Assembly: GCF_010723305.1 (NCBI RefSeq)
Contig: NZ_BLKW01000002.1
Location: 1,922,001 to 1,986,000 of the forward strand
Direction of reading: 5' to 3'
DNA length: 64,000 nt
DNA from: Mycobacterium botniense
GTDB lineage: Bacteria; Actinomycetota; Actinomycetes; Mycobacteriales; Mycobacteriaceae
The notes under the pieces: generated by a model
Database searches by the model: none
Told to the model about the DNA's origin: nothing
The model's input: the letters and a program-made list of their open reading frames with translations, nothing else
Shown: positions 1 to 7,588 of the stretch, piece by piece
Layout: the number at the start of each line of letters is the position of its first letter
How positions within the stretch are numbered: position 1 is the stretch's first letter
Program-made: the position numbers and the translations under genes

Positions 1-46
1 GAGTCCCGTCAGGGTCGCCGTCACGGCCAGGCACGCGGTGTCGTCC

Positions 47-120
47 GGCCAGGTAGCTCAGTCGGCATGAGCGTCCGCCTGAAAAGCGGAAGGTCGGCGG
101 TTCGATCCCGCCCCTGGCCA
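47..120 (+). tRNA. tRNA-Phe (anticodon GAA)
   Basis: A complete cloverleaf can be folded. The acceptor stem pairs GGCCAGG with CCTGGCC, the D-arm contains AGCTCAGTCGG, the anticodon stem TCCGC/GCGGA encloses the loop CTGAAAA with anticodon GAA, and the T-arm is GGCGGTTCGATCCCGCC. The discriminator is A at 120, followed by CC but then G, so a full CCA is not encoded. The DNA directly downstream (123-2300) contains decayed foreign genes, which fits a tRNA used as an integration site, although I see no second copy of the tRNA 3' end. Confidence 0.97.
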
Positions 121-122
121 CC

Positions 123-817
123 GGGGTTGACCTGCATAGACACGGGTGCGGCACCCTAGGGTTGGTTGGTCTTGTCCGGTCTCGGGGGTGCGCTGGCTCG
201 GTACCGCACAGGAAGGCTTTGAGCGGGTCGGAGCGTGGATCGGGTGACCGTGCTGCCACGGGGTGAGCACGACGATCTTGCCGTCGCCGTCTGGTGGACT
301 TTGGGCCGTCATGTTGTCTCGCGCGAGTCGGCGTTGGCGCTTCAGGCCTCGCTGACGTCCACCCTTCGCGCATTCATCTCACGGTTCCACCGGAATCCGC
401 CGGCGACACGGCGGTCCCGTCATCCTGGCAAATGGCCACACGCGACGTGGTTCGGCTAAGTGGCTATACCGAAGCTGTCCGATCTCCGGCGCGAAGGTCG
501 CGGCACACGGTTATCCTGGGGCCGCGCATCGCTGGCTGATGCCGCCCTCGACCTCACAGCTGATCCCGACAACCTTCACTCGGCCCATGATGCACTGTTG
601 AAATCTGCAGGTGTGGAACTGGTCACATGGGCCGATGACCAGCGATAGCCGCTCTTACAACGCATCTGCGACTTGTGCGCGATGCAACTGAACCGCTGAC
701 CTGGCGAGCCCAGAACTGCCCGATGGCCCAGAACCTGCGGTAAACGATAAGTCTACAGTAATGTACTGATCCGCAACGGCTTTCGCGGCCAGAGATGAAG
801 CTGAAGAGCCGAGTTGA
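123..817. other. tRNA-proximal stretch without a confident gene
   Basis: I see no recognisable gene between the tRNA-Phe and the hypothetical gene that starts its minus-strand tail at 818. Several short frames are open on both strands but have the Arg/Pro-rich composition of frame shadows. One frame (460-648) is listed separately with low confidence. No terminator, integrase or direct repeat of the tRNA end was found. It is probably eroded accessory DNA. Confidence 0.4.
460..648 (+). CDS. Orphan small reading frame, possibly a gene remnant
   Basis: A 62-codon frame starting at GTG 460. The product has a fairly natural composition: a basic N-terminus (AIPKLSDLRREGRG), then an acidic helix-prone C-terminus ending SAGVELVTWADDQR. 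I recognise no family. No clear Shine-Dalgarno precedes it, and it sits in the decayed zone behind tRNA-Phe, so it may be the tail of a truncated gene or a chance frame. Confidence 0.2.
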   Translation: MAIPKLSDLRREGRGTRLSWGRASLADAALDLTADPDNLHSAHDALLKSAGVELVTWADDQR

Positions 818-1195
818 TTATCGCGGATCGGCGTATCGGCGAGGCTCGTTGACCACCTGCTGGTTTTGATCCTGGTCGCGTGTTGTTGACGAAGTTGTTG
901 GTGGTGATGTGTACCGATACGCGTCAGGAATATCCGAAAGACGCTGGGGGAGGTCGTCTTCAAGCGGACAGCCGCACCAAAGAATAGTGTCTGGTTCGCC
1001 TGGCTGACGTAACGAGCCGCCTTCTTCGAGATCGAGGTAGTAGTACCAGCACACCGCCTCGTCTACGTCTGGCCATGAGCCGGGGTCGATGATCGACCGC
1101 CTGGTGTCGCGCACGAGCCCCCAGGTGATGTCGGACGGTGGGGCCGTGTACACCAGGTACATCATCGGCCCGTCGGTCCAGGCATGGGAGACCAA
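818..1195 (-). CDS. Hypothetical protein, possibly truncated
   Basis: A 125-codon frame reading from TTG 1195 (ATG at 1165 or 1162 would be shorter alternatives). Residues about 11-90 look like real protein: an aromatic, acidic stretch with ITWGLVRDTRRSIIDPGSW, DEAVCWYYYLDLEEGG and two cysteines in ILWCGCPLEDD. The last 30 residues are Thr/Ser/Gln/Asp-rich and may be out of the original frame. I recognise no family. The N-terminus abuts a truncated DUF433 gene on the opposite strand, so a recombination junction near 1200 may have trimmed both. No function is proposed. Confidence 0.45.
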   Translation of the reverse strand: MVSHAWTDGPMMYLVYTAPPSDITWGLVRDTRRSIIDPGSWPDVDEAVCWYYYLDLEEGGSLRQPGEPDTILWCGCPLEDDLPQRLSDIPDAYRYTSPPTTSSTTRDQDQNQQVVNEPRRYADPR

Positions 1196-1205
1196 GAACC
1201 TGTAA

Positions 1206-1744
1206 TGCCCCTTTGCGGGGTCTGCAATTTGGGGGGAATTCGTCGAGGCTCGCGTCCTCGCGGAATTTCGGGAAGAAGTCCCGACGCGCCGGCTTCGGGC
1301 CGCAGTCGAAGCGCTACGCGCGACCTACCGCATCGACTACCCGCTGGCACACCTACGCCCCTACCTATCGGCGAAGAATCGTGAGCTGACAATCGGTGGT
1401 GCCGAGGTGGGTCTTGAAGAAACGCAGATGATTGTGCGTACGGGTCAGCTGCTCATCAGCGGGGGTGGCCGGTGGTCGAGCGCGCCCAACTGGGCACGGA
1501 CGAGCGGGGCGAGAAATACGTAGCCGAGTTGGCCGTCGATGCCGATTTTCCTGACATCGTGGTCAACCCACGGCGATACAGCGGGCAACCTACATTCGCC
1601 GGGCGCCGCCTCTCAGTCGAAACGATTGCCGGGATGGTCACTGCCGGCGAGCGGGAAGAAGACCTGGCCGCGGATTACGGGCTAAGCATCGCCCAGGTTC
1701 GCGAGGCGGTCGGGTACGTCGCGAAACACGGCCGCGCCGCCTGA
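1206..1744 (+). pseudogene. DUF433 antitoxin-like gene (VapB45-type), 5'-truncated and frameshifted
   Basis: Two overlapping frames together make most of a DUF433-type antitoxin. Frame 1 (about 1236-1465, open to TAG 1521-1523) encodes the middle part, with the family-like segment EFVEARVLAEFREEV and VRTGQLLIS. Frame 2 (from GTG 1472 to TGA 1742-1744) encodes GTDERGEKYVAEL and the C-terminal DUF433 helix-turn-helix (NPRRYSGQPTFAGRR, then DYGLSIAQVREAV). The switch falls at or just after a G5 run at 1461-1465, consistent with a single-base indel. The upstream frame has a stop at 1203-1205 and no start codon, so the N-terminal DNA-binding part is missing. In intact systems such antitoxins precede a PIN-domain toxin; here an hsdR fragment follows instead. 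The C-terminal frame alone could still make a 90-residue peptide. Confidence 0.7.
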
Positions 1745-1745
1745 G

Positions 1746-2292
1746 CCGGCGCGAGAGCCGGGATGCTGGTGGCGATGGCGACGGCACCGGTAAGACGCTG
1801 ATGATGGTCAACGAGATCTATCGGCTGATGAAGTCCGGCATCGCCCACCGTGTGCTATTCCTGGTCGATCGCCGCGCACTTGCCGCGCAGACGGTGCGCG
1901 CCTTCGCCAGCTTCGAGGCCGAGCCCGGTCTTAAGTTCGACAAGCTCTACCCGGTGTATTCGCAGCGTTTCCAGCAAACCGACTTTGATGAGGGCGAGAA
2001 GTTCGATCCAACCGTGAGGCCGAACTCGCTGCTGACCAATCCCAAACTGGGTGATGCGTTCGTTTACGTCAGCACCATCGAGCGGATGAGCATCAACCTG
2101 TTTGGTTGTGAAGCCGGGATTCGCTTCGGGGAGGTTGACAGCGGCGACGAGGACGCCAAGAAGCTCGGCATCCCCATCCATGTTTTCGACCTGATCGTTG
2201 CCGATGAGTGCCACCGCGGTTACACGGCCAAGGAGCTGTCGGCGTGGCGGGACACGCTGGATTGGTTCGACGCCATTAAAGTCGGGCTAACT
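1746..2292 (+). pseudogene. hsdR: Type I restriction enzyme R subunit (HsdR) fragment
   Basis: This is the start of an SF2 helicase/translocase motor domain of an HsdR-type nuclease. Visible motifs are a Walker A region (ATP binding) at 1763-1800, the segment VLFLVDRRALAAQTVRAFA, and motif II DECHRGYT. It is broken three times. There is no N-terminus or start codon (the same frame carries the DUF433 stop at 1742-1744). One G appears to be lost at 1783-1784, so the residues before it (MLVAMAT) and after it (TGKTLMMVNEIY) lie in different frames. Homology ends abruptly after IKVGLT near 2290, where motif III onward, the second RecA domain and the C-terminus should follow. A 263-codon frame from ATG 1801 remains open only because it runs into unrelated DNA. 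No hsdM or hsdS is present. Confidence 0.75.
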
Positions 2293-2310
2293 CGGTTACG
2301 TTGGTGTGCC

Positions 2311-2787
2311 TCACTGCATCATGTACATGCAGCAGGGGAAGCCCCAGACGGCTTGGGCACCCGACTGACCGATGCGATACACCTGGACTGCCGCCGCTAC
2401 GGCGGCGGCAGTCAACAGCAGCGCAATCGTCGCCTGCACAACGGGTTTCACCGTGTGGCCGCGCGCCTGGTACACGTGAATCACCGCCAGCAGTATGGCG
2501 GCGACCACCAGCGCCGCCGAGAAGTAGATCATAGTGTTGCCGAGTTGCATGTGGGTCTGCAGCGCCGGCGAAGAGTGGACTCGATCCGCTAACCACGCAC
2601 CCGCGTTGGTGGTCAGCGGAGTTAAGACGAGCGAGACCACGGCGAGCACCACGGTCAGCCAGACCAGCCGCTGGCGCGCCGCAGGCCAGAACGCACAAAA
2701 GATCACCAAAATCGTTGTCAGCGGGACGAGAACGATAAGGAAATGGTTCAGCAAGATGTGGGCGGGAAGCCCATGAAATGTCGACAA
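2311..2787 (-). CDS. DUF2231-family integral membrane protein
   Basis: A 158-residue membrane protein. The N-terminus (FHGLPAHILLNHFLIVLVPL) and the C-terminal VYRIGQSGAQAVWG match the small four-helix DUF2231 pattern (PAHP-like start, RIGDSGA-like end). Hydrophobic segments lie at about residues 12-32, 38-60, 82-104 and 112-132. Translation probably begins at TTG 2785-2787, since the complementary strand carries AGGAGG just upstream of it. The C-terminus ends in CCMYMMQ a few bases from the hsdR break at about 2290, so the junction may have replaced the original last residues. The function of the family is not established. Confidence 0.7.
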   Translation of the reverse strand: MSTFHGLPAHILLNHFLIVLVPLTTILVIFCAFWPAARQRLVWLTVVLAVVSLVLTPLTTNAGAWLADRVHSSPALQTHMQLGNTMIYFSAALVVAAILLAVIHVYQARGHTVKPVVQATIALLLTAAAVAAAVQVYRIGQSGAQAVWGFPCCMYMMQ

Positions 2788-3120
2788 GAATCCTCCTTAG
2801 TCAAGCGCAGCCCAGCTTCCGGCGCGCAACGCGAGTCGACGATGACGAATACGGCACAAACCACCAGAGCGGGTTACCAGTAAATCAACACATCCTGCGT
2901 CATCGAAGGCTGGCGTATCGACACCGTTGCGGCTGAAAGAGATGGACACCGGATACAACCGAAAGGAACATACCCGGTATTAAGCAGGTCTGCTGATACT
3001 ACGCGGAATCTTACGCCGGACTTCTCGTCGCGGTCGTCGGACACGCGTACGGCAGCCGGCCGGCGCGCCTCACCGAAGATGGGAAGGGCCGGCTGGCGGC
3101 TACATGGGCGTTAGCGTTGC
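2788..3120. other. Intergenic stretch
   Basis: About 330 bases between the DUF2231 start and the 3' end of the amidase gene. It must hold the promoter of the DUF2231 gene. I see no convincing gene, strong hairpin or palindrome. Confidence 0.4.
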
Positions 3121-4665
3121 TCACGCCTGGGATCGTGGCACCGTCCCCGGCGCGGCGGGGAAGCCCCCACACAGCGATTCGAAGGCCTGGGCGGCTCGCA
3201 GCACGGTGGCGTCATCGAATCGCTTTCCCATGATGGTCATTCCGACCGGCAGCCCCTCGACCAGCCCGGCCGGCACCGAGATCGCGGGATGACCGGTCAC
3301 GTCCAGCGGCGCGGTGTTACCGACCATCCCGAGAGCCCGGGCGAGCAGCGTGACAGTGTCTTCCCCGCCCGTCGGGAGGGTGGCTGCGGTGTAAGGGACC
3401 GTGGGCATCACCAGTACGTCGTATTTGTCAAGCGCGTCGTCGTAGGCGGCGCGAAGAGAGGGCACCAGATTGCGCGCCTTCGCGTAGGATGCGCCACCGA
3501 GCGTTTGCAGGCAGTAGTGGCCGCACAGCGCTGTCGCTTTGACGCTCTCGGAGAGCTGATCGGCCTTCGCCAGTCGCTGAGAGGCGAAGTACGCCATCAG
3601 GTCAGGGTCGTAGAGTCCCTCTGCGCCCAGCCCGTACCCGTTGCCGTCAAGCATTTGATAGGTGGCGCCTTCGTTGAAAAGTACCGTGAAAATATGCAGC
3701 GCGTGCCGGTGCCACGGCACGCTGATTTCACCGACCGTACAACCGGCCTCGGTGAACCGCTGCGCCGCAGCGCGAACCAGTTCATCGACCTGCGAGGCCG
3801 TTTGGCTGAAACCTTCGCTGAGCAGTCCCACCCGCAATCCGGTGACATCTGCGGTGAGCGCGGCTTGATAATCGATCGCGGACAGGGCGTCGGGCTGGCG
3901 CGGATCCAGGCCGTCGGATCCGGCAAGCACGGTGAGCATCAGCGCGGCGTCGGCGACCGTGCGTGTTATCGGACCGATGTGATCGAGGGTTCGTTCAATC
4001 GGGAACGCTCCGGTGTAGGGCACCAGCCCGTAGGTGGGTTTGTGCCCGACGACACCGCACAGCGAAGCCGGAATCCGCACCGACCCGCCCTGGTCGGCCC
4101 CCAAGGCCAGATCGAGCTCACCAGCAGCCACCAGTGCGGCACTCCCACTGGATGATCCACCAGCTTCCCGCGTCCGATCCCACGGATTGCGCACCGGCCC
4201 GCATGCTGAAGTGAAGCTGGAAGCAGAGCAGCACAGATCCTCGCAGACGCTCTTGCCGGCGATGACAGCCCCCGCGCCGAGCAGCCGCTCGACGACGGTG
4301 GCGTCGCGGGTGGGAACGAACCCCTCCATCGTCCGCGAGCCGTTCATCATCGGGATGCCGGCGACGGCGATGTTGTCCTTGACCACTACCCGCCTGCCTG
4401 ACAGTGGACCGTCGGCGCCGGAGCTGATCTCCGCGGTGACGTACCAGGCTCCCAGCGGGTTGTCGGCCGGCGCCGGGAATCGGTAGGCGCGCTCGGGGGC
4501 TTGCGAGCGCGCCACCTCGTCGTACAACTCGTCGACGGTGTCGTAGGCCGTCAGCATGTAACCGGCGACCGTGGTGAATGCCGCCACAGCATCCCCGTCG
4601 AAATGAAAACCGAAATGCCGTGCCGCCGACTCAATGTCCGCTGTTGACGGGCGCGGAATCGCCAT
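3121..4665 (-). CDS. Amidase, amidase-signature family, Rhodococcus enantioselective type
   Basis: Predicted cytoplasmic amidase (acylamide hydrolysis to carboxylic acid and ammonia), 514 residues from ATG 4665. The ATG is preceded by GGAGG at a 5-nt distance, so longer upstream frames are not needed. Family signatures are in order: VVVKDNIAVAG with Lys96, the Gly/Ser-rich REAGGSSSGSAALVA with Ser171, and GADQGGSVRIPA with Ser195. These form the complete Ser-cisSer-Lys triad at the numbering I remember for the Rhodococcus enantioselective amidases, which the whole protein resembles (for example PMMNGSRTMEGF and NPLGAWYVT). Those relatives usually sit beside nitrile hydratase genes; none is present here. 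A DoxX-like gene lies 49 bp upstream on the same strand. The natural substrate is unknown. Confidence 0.9.
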   Translation of the reverse strand: MAIPRPSTADIESAARHFGFHFDGDAVAAFTTVAGYMLTAYDTVDELYDEVARSQAPERAYRFPAPADNPLGAWYVTAEISSGADGPLSGRRVVVKDNIAVAGIPMMNGSRTMEGFVPTRDATVVERLLGAGAVIAGKSVCEDLCCSASSFTSACGPVRNPWDRTREAGGSSSGSAALVAAGELDLALGADQGGSVRIPASLCGVVGHKPTYGLVPYTGAFPIERTLDHIGPITRTVADAALMLTVLAGSDGLDPRQPDALSAIDYQAALTADVTGLRVGLLSEGFSQTASQVDELVRAAAQRFTEAGCTVGEISVPWHRHALHIFTVLFNEGATYQMLDGNGYGLGAEGLYDPDLMAYFASQRLAKADQLSESVKATALCGHYCLQTLGGASYAKARNLVPSLRAAYDDALDKYDVLVMPTVPYTAATLPTGGEDTVTLLARALGMVGNTAPLDVTGHPAISVPAGLVEGLPVGMTIMGKRFDDATVLRAAQAFESLCGGFPAAPGTVPRSQA

Positions 4666-4714
4666 GTCGACCTCCGTCGTCATAGTCTGCAAGTACGGGC
4701 CCGCGCACAGCAGC

Positions 4715-5302
4715 TTAAAGCGCGCCATAACGCCCGGAAGGGCCGGCCAGACGCGACCACCAGAGAACGCGGCGGCCGATCGTGGCGTCCAGCGTCAACC
4801 GGTCGCCGAGTCTGGCCTCGAGTAGCACCAGCAGGGCGCAGAACACGAGCACATAGATGATGGAGGGCCCAACATCGGTGGAACCCGGGGTGTACGGCCC
4901 GCCGAAACCCTCGGCGGTGGACCAGATCATGAGGCTGTAGCAGGCACCGCCGATGTAGACGACGCGTCGGCTGACCCCCAGGAGCAGCGTGATCGCGATC
5001 ATCGTCTCAACGATTGCGGCGAAATACGCCCACAGCTGTGGTGCGGGACGCTGCAGACGGATCCAGAAATCGAACCACGGCATCAGCCAGTGCGGCTGCC
5101 CGGCCGCGGTTGCGAGCATGCTGGGCAGCAAGGTGGCGCGGAACCCGGGCTGCCATTTCAGCCAGGCGTCGATTGCCCAGATCACGCCGAACCCGATCCG
5201 CAGGGCCGTGGCTCCCCATTCAAGCCGTGCGGCCCGAGCCGCGATTGACCCCTCAACGGGGCGGTTAACCCCAGCAGAAGTGGCTGCGGACGGACTCGTC
5301 AC
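4715..5302 (-). CDS. DoxX-like integral membrane protein
   Basis: A small four-helix membrane protein (195 residues from GTG 5302). Hydrophobic segments include ALRIGFGVIWAIDAWLKW, AAIVETMIAITLLLGV, VVYIGGACYSLMIW and SIIYVLVFCALLVLLEA. The first helix, the conserved-looking W and the short loops fit the DoxX/SURF4-like superfamily. The frame stays open upstream to 5455, but that extension (Ser/Ala/Arg-rich) looks non-coding and would run into the divergent promoter of the mutase gene, so I chose the internal GTG; no clear Shine-Dalgarno supports it. It is probably co-transcribed with the amidase 49 bp downstream. DoxX proteins have been linked to redox or thiol stress in other organisms; the role here is unknown. 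Confidence 0.6.
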   Translation of the reverse strand: MTSPSAATSAGVNRPVEGSIAARAARLEWGATALRIGFGVIWAIDAWLKWQPGFRATLLPSMLATAAGQPHWLMPWFDFWIRLQRPAPQLWAYFAAIVETMIAITLLLGVSRRVVYIGGACYSLMIWSTAEGFGGPYTPGSTDVGPSIIYVLVFCALLVLLEARLGDRLTLDATIGRRVLWWSRLAGPSGRYGAL

Positions 5303-5563
5303 GAGCGCGCTCGCCCGTGACCGCCCCGCTGCTGAACCGGCCGAAGCCGGGTTCTGGCACAACCCCCGATCCGCCGTGTGCGCACTGCTTGTCCGCCTTT
5401 CTCGGATGCCGAGCTCGGCACGCTTGATGGTGAGTGATCCGTCGCATCCGGTCAAGAGGGCCAGTGTCGCTCACCGGTGCCCTGCGTTTTCGCCGACCAA
5501 CCCGAGCGTGGCCGTCCCTGGCGGTATTGGCATTCTCTTTTTTTGCAAGTACGTTATCGTTTG

Positions 5564-7150
5564 ATGGGTAAGATGGATAACGCAGCTCAGACCTCATCCG
5601 GTATCCCGCTGGCAGCGGTCTACGGGCCGGACGACCGTCATGCTGACCCACCGCCGCCGGGCACCTACCCCTTCACCCGCGGCAACTTCGCCGCCGGCTA
5701 TCGCGGCAAACTGTGGACATTCCGGCAATATTCGGGGTTTGGTACCGCTGAGGAGTCCAATCGCCGCTACCGGTACCTGCTGGAACAAGGGGGGACGGGC
5801 CTATCGGTAGCGCTGGACCTGCCTACGCAATGCGGTTTCGACTCTGATGACCCGGAAGTCAGCGAGGAAGTGGGCCGGGTCGGCGTGGCGGTCGACACCC
5901 TCGCCGACGCCGAGATCCTCTTCGACGGCATTCCGCTGGACACGATCAGCACCAGCATGACGATCAACGGCACCGCGGCAATCCTGTTGGCCTTCTATAT
6001 CGCGGCCGCCGAGAAGAAGGGCGTGCCCCGGGCCAAGCTGACCGGCACGATCCAGAACGACATTCTCAAGGAGTACGCATCGCGCGGCACCTGGATCTGG
6101 CCGCCGGAACCGTCGCTGCGGTTGATCGCCGACACGATCGAGTTCTGTGCCGCCGAGGTGCCGAAATTCAACGCGATCTCGGTGGCCGGGGCGCACTTCC
6201 GCGACGCCGGCGCCAACGCCGTGCAGGAAATGGCGTTCACCCTGGCCGACGGTGTGACCTATTGCGATGTCGTGGTGGAGCGTGGCCGGATGAGTATCGA
6301 CGAGTTCGCGCCACAGATCTCGTTCTTCTTCTACACCCACGGCGACTTCTTCGAAGAGATCGCCAAATACCGGGCGGGCCGCCGCCGCTGGGCCACGATC
6401 GTGCGGGAACGCTACGGCGCAAAAACCGACAAAGCGTCAATGTTCCGCTTCGGCTGCGTATGCGGCGGCGCCTCGCTCTACGCCCCGCAGGCACGCAACA
6501 ACGTGGTGCGGGTGGCCTACGAAGCCATGGCGGCGGTGCTGGGCGGGGTGCAGTCGATGTTCACCGCCGCCTGGGACGAGCCGTTCGCACTGCCCACCGA
6601 GGAGTCCACCACATTGGCGTTGCGCACCCAGCAGATCCTGGCCTACGAAAGCGGGGTCGCCCGGGTCGCTGACCCACTGGGCGGCTCATATTTCGTCGAG
6701 GCCCTCACCGACGCCACCGAGGCTCGCATTATCGAGATCATGGACGACCTCGAGCGCCACGGCGGGATGGTGCAAGCCATCGAAGACGGTTATCTGCAAG
6801 GGTTGATCGCCGATGAGGCCTATCGGATCCATCAGGAGATCGAGGCCGGCACCCGCCCTGTCGTCGGGGTGAACCGGTTCGTCACCGAGGAGCCGCCGCC
6901 GGAGATCACCACCTATGAACTCGACGCCGAAGGCCGCGATGTGCAGCTCAAGCGGCTCTCGCAGGTGAAAGCCGAAAGAGATTCCAGCGCGGTGCAATCC
7001 AGCCTTGCCGCGTTATCCCGGGCCGCCGAAGGCACTGAGAACCTCATGCCTAAACTCATCGACTGTGCCAACGCCTACTGCACGCTGGGCGAGATGGTAT
7101 CTGCGCTCAAAGCAGTATGGGGCGAATTCCAGCAGCCGGTGGTGTTCTAG
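5564..7150 (+). CDS. B12-dependent acyl-CoA mutase, large subunit, divergent active site
   Basis: Catalytic TIM-barrel subunit of an adenosylcobalamin-dependent acyl-CoA mutase (family of methylmalonyl-, isobutyryl- and 2-hydroxyisobutyryl-CoA mutases), 528 residues from ATG 5564 (ATG 5573 is an alternative). The fold signatures are clear: FRQYSGFGTAEESN, TISTSMTINGTAA, GTIQNDILKEY, SFFFYTHGDFFEEIAKYR, LRTQQILAYESG and DPLGGSYFVE. Tyr56 aligns with the methylmalonyl-CoA mutase active-site Tyr89, Arg186 with Arg207 and His211 with His244. However, Ala210 replaces Tyr243, and the usual HxQ substrate-contacting segment is replaced by Gly297-Cys298-Val299. The B12 domain is encoded by the next gene, whose ATG follows the stop directly. 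The substrate is therefore likely to be an unusual acyl-CoA rather than methylmalonyl-CoA. It heads a cluster with a MeaB-type GTPase. Confidence 0.9.
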   Translation: MGKMDNAAQTSSGIPLAAVYGPDDRHADPPPPGTYPFTRGNFAAGYRGKLWTFRQYSGFGTAEESNRRYRYLLEQGGTGLSVALDLPTQCGFDSDDPEVSEEVGRVGVAVDTLADAEILFDGIPLDTISTSMTINGTAAILLAFYIAAAEKKGVPRAKLTGTIQNDILKEYASRGTWIWPPEPSLRLIADTIEFCAAEVPKFNAISVAGAHFRDAGANAVQEMAFTLADGVTYCDVVVERGRMSIDEFAPQISFFFYTHGDFFEEIAKYRAGRRRWATIVRERYGAKTDKASMFRFGCVCGGASLYAPQARNNVVRVAYEAMAAVLGGVQSMFTAAWDEPFALPTEESTTLALRTQQILAYESGVARVADPLGGSYFVEALTDATEARIIEIMDDLERHGGMVQAIEDGYLQGLIADEAYRIHQEIEAGTRPVVGVNRFVTEEPPPEITTYELDAEGRDVQLKRLSQVKAERDSSAVQSSLAALSRAAEGTENLMPKLIDCANAYCTLGEMVSALKAVWGEFQQPVVF

Positions 7151-7588
7151 ATGACGGTGCGGATCCTGGTCGCCAAACCCGGCCTTGACGGACATGACCG
7201 GGGCGCCAAGATCGTCGCCCGCACCCTGCGCGACGCGGGCTTCGAGGTCATCTACACCGGCATCCGCCAGCGCATCGAGGACATCGCATCGATCGCCATC
7301 CAGGAAGACGTGGCCGTCGTGGGCCTGAGCATCCTGTCCGGTGCACATGTGGCGCTGACCACCCGCACCATCGAGGCATTGCGGGCCGCCGACGCCGCCG
7401 ACATCGCCGTCGTCGTCGGCGGCACGATACCCGAAGCCGACATCCCCAAACTGTTGGCGGCCGGGGCTGCCGCGGTGTTTCCCACCGGGACGCCGTTGGA
7501 GGTTCTGGTACGCGAGATCCGCAAGCTCACCGACAGCACCCCCGCACCTGACCTGAAGGGAACAGAGCAACCGTGCGTCTCGGAGTGA
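7151..7588 (+). CDS. B12-binding small subunit of acyl-CoA mutase
   Basis: A stand-alone cobalamin-binding domain of 145 residues. The DxHxxG motif is present (GLDGHDRGAK; His15 would be the lower axial cobalt ligand), followed by GLSILSGAH (SxL motif) and VVVGGTIP (GG motif) in the usual Rossmann-like order. It starts at the base after the stop of the large subunit, so the two are translationally coupled and should form the heteromeric mutase, as in isobutyryl-CoA mutase-type enzymes. The last 16 nt overlap the next gene. Confidence 0.95.
   Translation: MTVRILVAKPGLDGHDRGAKIVARTLRDAGFEVIYTGIRQRIEDIASIAIQEDVAVVGLSILSGAHVALTTRTIEALRAADAADIAVVVGGTIPEADIPKLLAAGAAAVFPTGTPLEVLVREIRKLTDSTPAPDLKGTEQPCVSE

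Noticed and set aside
47..3120. Integrated element with att duplication of the tRNA-Phe 3' end
   Set aside because: No second copy of the tRNA 3' end and no integrase gene were seen in the window; only decayed genes support former integration.
3289..4155. A 288-codon open frame antisense to the amidase gene
   Set aside because: It is opposite a gene with a complete amidase signature, is Arg/Gly/Gln-rich, and has no ribosome-binding site. It is a GC-driven shadow frame.
5532..5538. ATTCTCT half-site before the mutase gene as a third operator copy
   Set aside because: The opposite arm is missing (no AGAGAAT at the right spacing), so it is only a half-site match that can occur by chance.
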